A stretch of 13,989 nt of DNA from NCBI GenBank assembly GCA_020029625.1, contig JAIBJP010000029.1:1-13989 (forward strand), given 5' to 3'. This document shows, piece after piece, positions 5,611 through 11,996 of this stretch. The notes under the pieces were generated by a model. That model was not told the DNA's origin. It saw only the letters and a program-made list of their open reading frames with translations, and did no database searches. A program made the position numbers and the translations under genes. Each line of letters begins with the position of its first letter. Positions within the stretch are counted from its first letter, which is position 1. Source of the DNA: Actinomycetota bacterium (lineage in GTDB: Bacteria; Actinomycetota; Thermoleophilia; Gaiellales; Gaiellaceae).

Positions 5611-5633
5611 CCCGCGTACTCCTCGTACGCGGG
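5611..5633 (+). other. Perfect 9-bp inverted repeat before thiE
   Basis: CCCGCGTAC (5611-5619) and GTACGCGGG (5625-5633) form a perfect stem with loop TCCTC. It lies 12 bases before the likely thiE GTG. No poly-T follows, so termination is doubtful. It could be an operator, an RNA stability element or a barrier to translation. The 104-base thiS-thiE gap holds this and the smaller stem at 5549 and nothing else I can recognise. Confidence 0.4.
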
Positions 5634-5645
5634 TTCCCTGCGTCC

Positions 5646-6278
5646 GTGTCTGACTTGCTTTTCGCGCGGCAGAGCTCCGGCAACGTCACCGGCCGGAGCG
5701 CCCGGCTCTACTTCATCACCCGTGCGCGCGCGGACCTCTCCGAGCTGCTTCAGGCTGCCGTGCGAGGGGGCGTGGATCTGGTTCAGGTCCGAGAGCGGGA
5801 GCTTTCAGACCGGGAACTGCTGCGCGTGCTCGAGGAGGCGCGGGACGTGACCGCGCGGCTCGGAATCCCCCTGGTGGTCAACGACCGGCCCGACCTGGCA
5901 GTGCTCTGCGGCGCGGACTTCGTCCACGTGGGCCAGGAAGACTTACCGGTCGCTGCGGCTCGGCGCTTCGGCGTCGGCGTCGGTCTCTCCACGCACGCGC
6001 CGCGCGAGATCGACACGGCCGAGGCCGATTACATCGGCGTCGGGCCCGTCTTCGCGACGCCGACGAAGGAGGGCCGCGCAGCCGTGGGCCTCGACCTCGT
6101 CCGCTACGCAGCCGAGCGTGCACGTGTTCCTTGGTTTGCGATCGGGGGCATCGACGCGTCCAACGTGCGCGACGTGGTGTCCGCAGGAGCCTCGAGAGTG
6201 GCTGTCGTCAGGGCGATCGGCGAGGCCTCCGACCCTGAGCGAGCGGCGGCCGAGCTGCGCGAAGCCCTAGATCAGTAG
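5646..6278 (+). CDS. thiE: Thiamine-phosphate synthase ThiE
   Basis: ThiE joins the pyrimidine (HMP-PP) and thiazole phosphate halves to give thiamine monophosphate. The protein (210 aa) shows the barrel motifs in order: RLYFITR, GGVDLVQVRERELSDRELL (the usual QxRE), IPLVVNDRPDLAVLCGADFVHVGQEDLP, VGLSTHAPREI, DYIGVGPVFATPTKEG and WFAIGGIDASNV. The GTG at 5646 leaves about 20 residues before the first conserved strand; an in-frame GTG at 5598 is the alternative. Neither has a clear ribosome-binding site, and the upstream 9-bp palindrome may matter. It probably belongs to the riboswitch operon, although 104 bases separate it from thiS. Its end overlaps the convergent peptidase gene by seven bases. 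Confidence 0.93.
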   Translation: MSDLLFARQSSGNVTGRSARLYFITRARADLSELLQAAVRGGVDLVQVRERELSDRELLRVLEEARDVTARLGIPLVVNDRPDLAVLCGADFVHVGQEDLPVAAARRFGVGVGLSTHAPREIDTAEADYIGVGPVFATPTKEGRAAVGLDLVRYAAERARVPWFAIGGIDASNVRDVVSAGASRVAVVRAIGEASDPERAAAELREALDQ

Positions 6279-7153
6279 ATCGTGACGTACCCGATCGAGA
6301 GCACGCCCGCGGCGGCTCTCTGGGTGGCCCAGGAAGGCGCGAAGCTGGAAGTGGTGACTCGGACCACCGTTCCGGGGGTGGCACCGGCGAGATCGGCAGC
6401 GACCCGGCCTGTTGAGGTGATCCGTTCGACGATGGCTTCCGGCGGAAGGGCCAGGACGACCTGCCGCCGGCGGGAAAAATCGGCGGACTGGCTCGAGACC
6501 CGGATTCGGCGCGTCTCCACCGTCAACGTCCCGGCGCCGACGGACACGACCCTCGTCCTGCGCAGGATCAGTCGGATCGGATCTGAGGCGGCGGGCCGTG
6601 GATAGAGAAGGCGCTTCGCCTGGTTCAGATAGGCGAACGGATTGATTGCGCCCCCGCTCGGTGTTCGCACCTCGAAGTGCAGGTGCGGCATGCCACCGTT
6701 CGCGTCCCCGGAGTCGCCGACGAAGCCGACGAGCTGGCCGCGCCTGACGGTCTGGCCGTTCCTCAGCCCCGGCGCCCAGGAGACGCCGTTTCGGCAGCCG
6801 CCTCGGTTGTCGTTCTGCATCGTGAGGTCGTTGTTCAGGTGGATGTAGACGTAGGTCATCCCGGACACGCCGCGGAGGTAGAGCATGCAGGTGCCCATGC
6901 TCGAGCCGACGTGCTTCTCGACTCTGCCTCGCTCGAACGCGACCGCCGGCTGGTGGCGGAGCGCCATGATGTCGTTCCCCTCGTGGCGGCCCTGGGCCCG
7001 AGGTGCCCCGAAGTCATCGCTGTAGCTGACGTTGCCGACCACGGGAAACGCGGTCACGGCAGGCACAGACGCGGCCTGCGCCGTTCCGGCGAAGACCCCC
7101 AAGAGAAGGAGGAAGCCGAGAGTTCCTCTAAGCATGAGGGTCTGAGCCCCCAT
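6272..7153 (-). CDS. Secreted M23-family metallopeptidase (LytM-like)
   Basis: This is a 293-aa exported protein. Residues 8-24 are hydrophobic and the segment ends in AQA, a signal-peptidase I site (cut after about residue 27). The M23 zinc ligands are present: H57 and D61 in HxGxD (HEGND), and the second His of HLH (H157, H159); H105 in YIHL is the usual additional catalytic histidine. M23 enzymes cut peptidoglycan cross-bridges; the complete ligand set suggests activity. An extra beta-rich tail of about 100 residues (from IRLILRRTRVV to the end) matches nothing I know and may be a binding domain. Possible starts are TTG 7201, ATG 7153 and ATG 7135; 7153 gives a normal signal peptide. It converges on thiE with a 7-base overlap. 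Confidence 0.88.
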   Translation of the reverse strand: MGAQTLMLRGTLGFLLLLGVFAGTAQAASVPAVTAFPVVGNVSYSDDFGAPRAQGRHEGNDIMALRHQPAVAFERGRVEKHVGSSMGTCMLYLRGVSGMTYVYIHLNNDLTMQNDNRGGCRNGVSWAPGLRNGQTVRRGQLVGFVGDSGDANGGMPHLHFEVRTPSGGAINPFAYLNQAKRLLYPRPAASDPIRLILRRTRVVSVGAGTLTVETRRIRVSSQSADFSRRRQVVLALPPEAIVERITSTGRVAADLAGATPGTVVRVTTSSFAPSWATQRAAAGVLSIGYVTIY

Positions 7154-7299
7154 CTTGAAAGGAACTCTGATTCCTCTGGCTGTCGTCCGGTGGCTCCCCA
7201 AGATGCTCCGGTTCGCGCGCGAAGGGCCGAACCGTAACAGAGCCTTCGGCAGGACGACCTCGATCCTTGAGTGGATAGGATCGCGCGCGTGAACGCGGC
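7154..7299. promoter_or_regulatory. Divergent intergenic region between the M23 peptidase and etfB
   Basis: The 146-base gap must hold promoters for both directions. An inverted repeat, CGGTTCG (7209-7215) and CGAACCG (7228-7234), is a possible operator or hairpin. TAGGAT at 7276-7281 is a possible -10 for etfB, 18 bases before its GTG, without a good -35. These are sequence guesses only. Confidence 0.35.
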
Positions 7300-8079
7300 G
7301 TGAAAGTACTGGTTTGCGTGAAGGACGTGCCCGATGCGTCGGCGCCGAAGCGAATCGATCCGCAGACCTTTCGGCTCGATCGCAGCGTTCCGGGGGCGCT
7401 GAACGATTTCGACACCCACGCGCTCGAGGAAGCTCTGCGGGTCGGCGCGCAGGAGGGCGACGGGGAGGTCGTCGCCGTCCTGATGGGCCCTCCGAAGGCC
7501 GCCGACTCGCTGCGGAAGGCCCTGGCGGTCGGCGCAGACCGGGCCGTGCACGTCGCGGACGACGCGCTCGCGGGCTCCGATCTCGTCGCGACGAGCCGCG
7601 CGCTCGCGAAGGCCATCGAGCGCGAAAAGCCCGAGCTCATCCTCTTCGGGCAGCAGGCGGCCGATTCTGACGGGGCCGTGCTCTCGGCGGCCGTCGCCGA
7701 TCGTCTTCGCCTCCCGGTCATCTCCCAGGCCGCGAGCCTCGAGCTGGCGGACGGCAAGGCGAAGGTCAAGCGCCAGACCGAATACGGCTACGACGTCATC
7801 GAGGCGCCGCTTCCCTGTGTCGTGGCCGTCTCCGACGCGATCAACGAGCCCCGCTACCCCTCTCTCAAGGGGATCATGGGCGCGAAGAAGAAGCCGCAGG
7901 ACTCGGTCACCACCGCCGACCTCGGAGTTGACCCCGAGGAGGTCGGCGAGACCGGCTCGCGCACGGAGGTCTACGCGGTGGGCGAGCCGCCGCCCCGGGG
8001 CGAGAGCCGCCGGATCGAGGACAACGGCAACGCGGCCGAGGCCATCCTCGAGTACCTGTCGGAAAAGAAACTCATCTAG
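7300..8079 (+). CDS. etfB: Electron transfer flavoprotein beta subunit
   Basis: EtfB (259 aa) pairs with EtfA to carry electrons from acyl-CoA dehydrogenases. The N-terminus MKVLVCVKDVPDA, the NDFDTHALEEALR helix, ILFGQQAADSDGAVLSAAVA (nucleotide-binding loop) and the KVKRQTEYGYDVIEAPLPCVV segment are characteristic. The sequence resembles ordinary group I ETF rather than a bifurcating type, though I cannot prove it. The start is GTG with no obvious ribosome-binding site close by. The stop TAG shares its G with the GTG of etfA. It heads the etfB-etfA-ETF-QO operon. Confidence 0.96.
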   Translation: MKVLVCVKDVPDASAPKRIDPQTFRLDRSVPGALNDFDTHALEEALRVGAQEGDGEVVAVLMGPPKAADSLRKALAVGADRAVHVADDALAGSDLVATSRALAKAIEREKPELILFGQQAADSDGAVLSAAVADRLRLPVISQAASLELADGKAKVKRQTEYGYDVIEAPLPCVVAVSDAINEPRYPSLKGIMGAKKKPQDSVTTADLGVDPEEVGETGSRTEVYAVGEPPPRGESRRIEDNGNAAEAILEYLSEKKLI

Positions 8080-9041
8080 TGGCGACGCTTGTTTACGTCG
8101 AGGACCATGAGGGCGAGCCGGTCAAGGGCTCGCTTGGAGTCCTCTCGAAGGCGGCGAAGCTCGGGGACGACGTCGTGGCCGTCCTCTGCGGCTCGGGCGT
8201 GGAAGGTTTGGGCGAGCAGGTGGGCAAGTACGGCGCAGCGCGCGTCCTCGTCGCGGACGACCCCGCCCTCGAGGCCCCGCTCCCACAGCCACGGGTGGAC
8301 GTCCTCGCCAAGCTCGTCGAGTCCGAGGGCTTCGACACCGTGCTCTTCGGCGCCTCTGTCCTCACGGCTGACGTGGCGGCCGGCCTAGCGGCCCGGCTCG
8401 ACGCAGGGCTCAACTGGGATCTGATCGACCTGGAAGAGCGAGACGGCAAGCTCGTCGGCAAGCGCCCGGCGCTGCAGGATTCCGTCCTCCTCGACGTCGG
8501 CTGGAAGAGCGAGCCGCGCCTCGCCCTCATCCGATCCGGGACCTTCGAGCCGGTCGAGAGCGGCGGCACGGCTGAGGTCGCGAAGGTGCCGGTCGAGGTG
8601 GAGGACTGGTCGAAGCAGGCGGTCATGCTCGAGCGTGCACACGAGGAGAGCGAAGGCCCGTCGATCGAGGATGCCGAGGTGATCGTGGCGGGCGGGCGGG
8701 GGCTCGGGAAACCCGAGAACTTCTCGCTGGTAGAGGGCCTGGCCAAGGCTCTCGGCGGCGCGGTAGCCGCCACCAGGGCGGTCGTCGACGCGGGCTGGTA
8801 TCCCTACGCGAGCCAGGTGGGGCAGACGGGCAAGACCGTCGCGCCGAAGCTCTACATCGCCTGCGGGATCTCCGGGGCGATCCAGCACAAGGTCGGCATG
8901 CAGAACTCGGGGACGATCGTCGCCATCAACAAGGATCCGAATGCGCCGATCTTCGAGTACTCGGACCTCGGCGTCGTCGGAGACGTGCACGAGATAGTTC
9001 CCAAGCTAACGGAATTGGTCCGAGCGAAGCGCGCCACCTGA
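8079..9041 (+). CDS. etfA: Electron transfer flavoprotein alpha subunit
   Basis: EtfA (320 aa) carries the FAD that shuttles electrons from dehydrogenases to ETF:quinone oxidoreductase. The C-terminal FAD domain shows IVAGGRGLGKPENF, YPYASQVGQTGKTVAPKLYIACGISGAIQH and the closing INKDPNAPIFEYSDLGVVGD. The GTG start overlaps the etfB stop (TAGTG). The final 17 codons (8991-9041, EIVPKLTELVRAKRAT-stop) are unlike the rest of the gene in codon choice (ATA, GTT, CTA, GAA, TTG). They are repeated after a palindrome as a displaced copy ending KAKRGG-stop. Removing the insert would put the etfA stop on the ETF-QO start as ATGA, as in a compact operon. Confidence 0.96.
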   Translation: MATLVYVEDHEGEPVKGSLGVLSKAAKLGDDVVAVLCGSGVEGLGEQVGKYGAARVLVADDPALEAPLPQPRVDVLAKLVESEGFDTVLFGASVLTADVAAGLAARLDAGLNWDLIDLEERDGKLVGKRPALQDSVLLDVGWKSEPRLALIRSGTFEPVESGGTAEVAKVPVEVEDWSKQAVMLERAHEESEGPSIEDAEVIVAGGRGLGKPENFSLVEGLAKALGGAVAATRAVVDAGWYPYASQVGQTGKTVAPKLYIACGISGAIQHKVGMQNSGTIVAINKDPNAPIFEYSDLGVVGDVHEIVPKLTELVRAKRAT

Positions 9042-9054
9042 TGAAGCTCCGGAG

Positions 9055-9094
9055 GAAGAAGGGGGTCCATGGGGGAAACATGGTTTCCCCCATG
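9055..9094 (+). mobile_element. End-replacing palindromic element, copy 4
   Basis: GAAGAAGGGGGTC leads into a perfect 12-bp stem: CATGGGGGAAAC (9068-9079), loop ATG, GTTTCCCCCATG (9083-9094). It is nearly the same as copy 3 (GGGGGT, two bases, ATGGGGGAA). The 26 bases between the etfA stop and the stem code for nothing. The final ATG (9092-9094) is in frame with the displaced etfA tail behind it. Confidence 0.7.
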
Positions 9095-9148
9095 CTGGAA
9101 ATCGTCCCCAAGCTGACGGAGCTAGTGAAGGCGAAGCGAGGGGGATGA
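9092..9148 (+). pseudogene. Displaced original 3' end of etfA, now an 18-codon frame
   Basis: Starting at the ATG formed by the right arm of the palindrome, the frame reads ML and then EIVPKLTELVKAKRGG-stop (9098-9148). Against the attached tail (8991-9041) 13 of 16 residues are identical, while 8 of those 13 use a different codon. Its TGA overlaps the ETF-QO ATG as ATGA, and its last codons provide the AGGGGG ahead of that ATG. The fragment thus keeps the translation signals of the next gene and may still couple its translation. Confidence 0.88.
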
Positions 9149-10845
9149 CAGTCCGGCCCGCAGATTTTCCTCCGCCCTTCGATCCGGAGGAGTTCATCGT
9201 GGAGCCCTCCGATCCGCCGGAGGAGCGGATCGACGTCGGCGCGCTCGTCGTCGGCGCCGGGCCTGCCGGCCTCTCGGCGGCGATTCGCCTGGCCCAGCTC
9301 CTCGAGGAGCGCCCCGACATGCGGGAACGCCTCGGCGAGGTGCCGATCGCAGTGGTGGAGAAGGGCAGCGCGCCCGGCGCACATCTCCTCTCCGGCGCCG
9401 TCGTCAACCCCCGGGCCTTTCGCCAGCTCTTCCCCGGCATGCACACGGAGGACATGCCCTTCCGCGGCCGGGTCGTGCACGAGGGCCTCTACTACCTCAC
9501 CTCCAAGCGCGCGCTGCGCCTCCCGGCGCCGCCGACGATGTGGAATCACGGCAACCATGTCGCGTCGCTCGCGGAGATGGGCCGTTGGCTCGCCGAGCGT
9601 GCAGAGGAGCTCGGCGTCACGATCGTCCCCGAGACCGCCGCCCGCAAGCTGCTCGTCGCCGGCGGGCGTGTCGTCGGGATCCGCACGGGAGACCGTGGCC
9701 GTGGCCGCGATGGAGAAGAGCTCCCTAACTTCGAGCCGGGCTCGGACATCAGGGCACGCGTCACGATCCTCGCCGAGGGGACTCAAGGTCATCTGACCGG
9801 CGTCGCCAGCTCGCGCTTCGCACTGGCCTCGAAGCCCCAGGTGTGGGCGCTCGGGGTCAAGGAGGTCTGGGAGGTGCCGAGGCCGCTCGAGCGCGTCATC
9901 CACACCATGGGCTGGCCGCTGCGGGGCGGGCGCAGGTACCGCGAGTTCGGCGGGAGCTTCATCTACCCCCTGGGTGACTCGCTGGTCGCGCTGGGAATGG
10001 TTGTCGGTCTCGATTACACGGATGCGACGCTTTCCGTCCACGATCTGCTCCAGGAGCTCAAGAGCCATCCGTTCGTCCGGCGCATCCTCGAAGGCGGCAA
10101 GCGCGTGGCCTGGGGTGCGAAGACGATCCCGGAAGGCGGGTTCCTCGCCCTGCCCGACCGCTTCCACTTCCCCGGCGGGATGATCGCCGGCGACGGCGCG
10201 GGACTCGTGAACGTGCCTGCGCTGAAGGGCATCCACTACGCGATGCGCTCCGGCATGCTCGCAGCCGAGACCGCCTGCGAGGCGCTTGGGCCGGGTCGCA
10301 CGCCGTGGCAGCCCGGCGCGCTCGAGTCCTACGACGCCGCTCTGCGGGAGAGCTACGTCTGGAGGGACCTCGAGCGCGTTCGCAACATGCGGCCGGCGTT
10401 CAAGCACGGCTTCTTCCCGGGCGCGATGATCGCGGGTGCGGCGCTGAACTCTCTGGGCAAGTTCCCCCCGCGAGACCTCTCGCTCGAGCGCGACGCGGAC
10501 GTGCCGGTCTTCATCGGCAAGCGGGACCGCTCCTATCCTCAGCCCGACGGCAAGCTCTTCTTCGACAAGCTCTCGAGCGTCTTCCTCTCCGGAAACAAGA
10601 CGCGCGACGACGCGCCGAGTCACATCCGAATCGACCGGAAGGTGCGTCGCGAGGTCGCGGAGACTTGGGTGCACCTCTGTCCGGCCCAGGTGTACGAAGT
10701 CTCAGGCGCTGCGAGCCCGGCCGGAAACGTCGTCGGCGTCGAGGTCACAGCTTCGAACTGCATCCAGTGCGGCGCCATCTCGGCGAAGGGGGGACGGCTG
10801 ACGCCCCCCGAGGGCGGGGACGGTCCCGAATACAGCCTGATGTAG
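9145..10845 (+). CDS. Electron transfer flavoprotein:quinone oxidoreductase (ETF-QO)
   Basis: This 566-aa membrane-associated flavoprotein passes electrons from reduced ETF to the quinone pool. The FAD-binding GAGPAG is at residues 37-42. GAHLLSGAVVNPRA, the WALGVKEVWEVP segment, GGSFIYPLGDSLVALGMVVGLDYTD and GDGAGLVNVPALKGIHYAM follow in family order. The C-terminal ferredoxin-like part has CPAQVYEV (Cys512) and NCIQCGAI (Cys539, Cys542). The canonical enzyme has four cysteines (C, then CxxCxxC); here the last is Ile545, so one cluster ligand is missing although the surrounding PPEGGxGPEY is kept. This may be normal for its bacterial subgroup. The ATG overlaps the displaced etfA stop (ATGA). 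The stop overlaps the start of the dehydratase frame. Confidence 0.93.
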   Translation: MTVRPADFPPPFDPEEFIVEPSDPPEERIDVGALVVGAGPAGLSAAIRLAQLLEERPDMRERLGEVPIAVVEKGSAPGAHLLSGAVVNPRAFRQLFPGMHTEDMPFRGRVVHEGLYYLTSKRALRLPAPPTMWNHGNHVASLAEMGRWLAERAEELGVTIVPETAARKLLVAGGRVVGIRTGDRGRGRDGEELPNFEPGSDIRARVTILAEGTQGHLTGVASSRFALASKPQVWALGVKEVWEVPRPLERVIHTMGWPLRGGRRYREFGGSFIYPLGDSLVALGMVVGLDYTDATLSVHDLLQELKSHPFVRRILEGGKRVAWGAKTIPEGGFLALPDRFHFPGGMIAGDGAGLVNVPALKGIHYAMRSGMLAAETACEALGPGRTPWQPGALESYDAALRESYVWRDLERVRNMRPAFKHGFFPGAMIAGAALNSLGKFPPRDLSLERDADVPVFIGKRDRSYPQPDGKLFFDKLSSVFLSGNKTRDDAPSHIRIDRKVRREVAETWVHLCPAQVYEVSGAASPAGNVVGVEVTASNCIQCGAISAKGGRLTPPEGGDGPEYSLM

Positions 10846-11768
10846 ACGCCGCAGCGGCGGTCATTCGCGGCCGCCTTCATCGCACGCCGCTCTTCTCGTC
10901 GGAGACGCTCGGCGCGGCCTTCGGCGGTCGCGCTTTCCTCAAGGCGGAGCTGTTCCAGAAGACCGGGTCGTTCAAGGCGCGCGGAGTCCTCACGAAGCTG
11001 GGGTCGCTCTCCTCCGAGGAGAAGCAACGCGGGGTCATCTCCATCTCGGCCGGCAACCACGCCCAGGCGCTGGCCTGGGGATGCGCGGGCGAGGGGATCG
11101 ACTGCCTGCTCGTCACCTGGCGCGACGCGAGCCCGCTCAAGGTCGCGGCGACAAGGGGCTACGGCGCCACCGTCGACCAGGAGGCGTCCGATCATCTGGA
11201 GGCGTTCGAGCGCGTGGACGCACTGCGGCGCGAGAGCGGACGCACGCTGGTACATCCCTTCGACGACCCGCTCGTCGTCGCCGGCCAGGGGACGGTGGGC
11301 CTCGAGATAGGACAAGACCTACCCGAGGTGGACGTCGTCGTGGTGCCCGTCGGCGGAGGCGGCCTCGTCTCGGGGATCGCCACCGCGCTCCCGGGCAAGC
11401 GGATCGTCGCCGTCGAGCCCGAAGGCTCGGCCGCGCTGAACATGGCCCTGGAGGCCGGCCAGCCCGTTCCGTTCGCTCCGCAGTCGATCGCCGACGCGCT
11501 CAACGCTCCCGTGGCGGGTGGCCTCCCGCTCGAGATCTGCTCGAGGCTCGGAGTCGAGTCGGTGCTCGTCACCGACGAGGAGATCGAGGGTGGTTTTCGC
11601 TTCCTCTACGAGCGGACGAAGCTCGCTGTGGAGCCCGGAGCGGCGGCGGGAGCGGCGGCTCTGCTCGCCGGCAAGGTGGCAGAGGTCGAAGGAAAGACCG
11701 TGGCTGTAGTTGTCTCCGGAGGCAACGTAGCCGCCCAAATAGCGGCTGCTATCCTCAGAGGAGAATGA
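10830..11768 (+). CDS. PLP-dependent threonine/serine dehydratase family protein (start uncertain)
   Basis: This fold-type II PLP enzyme resembles threonine/serine ammonia-lyase or serine racemase. The PLP lysine is Lys49 in TGSFKARG (numbered from 10830). SISAGNHAQALAWG binds the cofactor and VGGGGLVSG (about 175-183) holds its phosphate. There is no C-terminal ACT domain, so it is the short catabolic type, about 310 aa. The start is a problem: the frame has no ATG, GTG or TTG between a GTG at 10767, deep in ETF-QO, and the PLP lysine. Family similarity begins near D-V-D-A-A-A-A-V-I-R-G (10839 on). ATA at 10830 gives a normal N-terminal length; GTA at 10842 or a base error are alternatives. 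The stop overlaps the rpmE ATG (ATGA), and its AGAGGAG is the rpmE ribosome-binding site. Confidence 0.82.
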   Translation: MQPDVDAAAAVIRGRLHRTPLFSSETLGAAFGGRAFLKAELFQKTGSFKARGVLTKLGSLSSEEKQRGVISISAGNHAQALAWGCAGEGIDCLLVTWRDASPLKVAATRGYGATVDQEASDHLEAFERVDALRRESGRTLVHPFDDPLVVAGQGTVGLEIGQDLPEVDVVVVPVGGGGLVSGIATALPGKRIVAVEPEGSAALNMALEAGQPVPFAPQSIADALNAPVAGGLPLEICSRLGVESVLVTDEEIEGGFRFLYERTKLAVEPGAAAGAAALLAGKVAEVEGKTVAVVVSGGNVAAQIAAAILRGE

Positions 11769-11989
11769 AGGCCGACATCCATCCCGAGTACATGCTCGCC
11801 ACGGTCCGCTGCTCCTGCGGCGCCGAGTTCCGGACGCGCTCGACGAAGCCCGAGCTCCACGTCGAGATCTGCTCGGAGTGCCACCCGTTCTACACGGGGA
11901 AGCAAAAGCTCCTCGATACCGGCGGGCGCGTCGAGCGCTTCCAGCGCCGGCTCGAAAAGGCCGGCCGCGGCAGCGGTAGCGGCAACTAG
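11765..11989 (+). CDS. rpmE: 50S ribosomal protein L31
   Basis: L31 (74 aa) with the zinc-binding cysteines of the C+ type: Cys16 and Cys18 (RCSCGAEF), and Cys36 and Cys39 (ICSECHPFYTGKQ). MKADIHPEY at the start and GRVERFQRRL near the end are typical. The ATG overlaps the dehydratase stop and is preceded by a strong AGAGGAG. The tail GRGSGSGN is a low-complexity extension. rpmE followed by a DUF1385 gene and prfA is a gene order known from several Gram-positive lineages. Confidence 0.97.
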   Translation: MKADIHPEYMLATVRCSCGAEFRTRSTKPELHVEICSECHPFYTGKQKLLDTGGRVERFQRRLEKAGRGSGSGN

Positions 11990-11996
11990 GACACAT

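Noticed and set aside
194..9148. Misassembly as the source of the duplicated gene ends
   Set aside because: The paired ends differ by many synonymous changes at three loci, which collapsed or repeated reads would not produce; only the identical tandem at 1835-1949 could be affected.
11700..11768. Unusual codons (ATA, GTA, AGA, GAA) at the end of the dehydratase gene as a possible scar of an end-replacing element
   Set aside because: No palindrome and no displaced copy follow; the AGAGGAG is explained by the rpmE ribosome-binding site.
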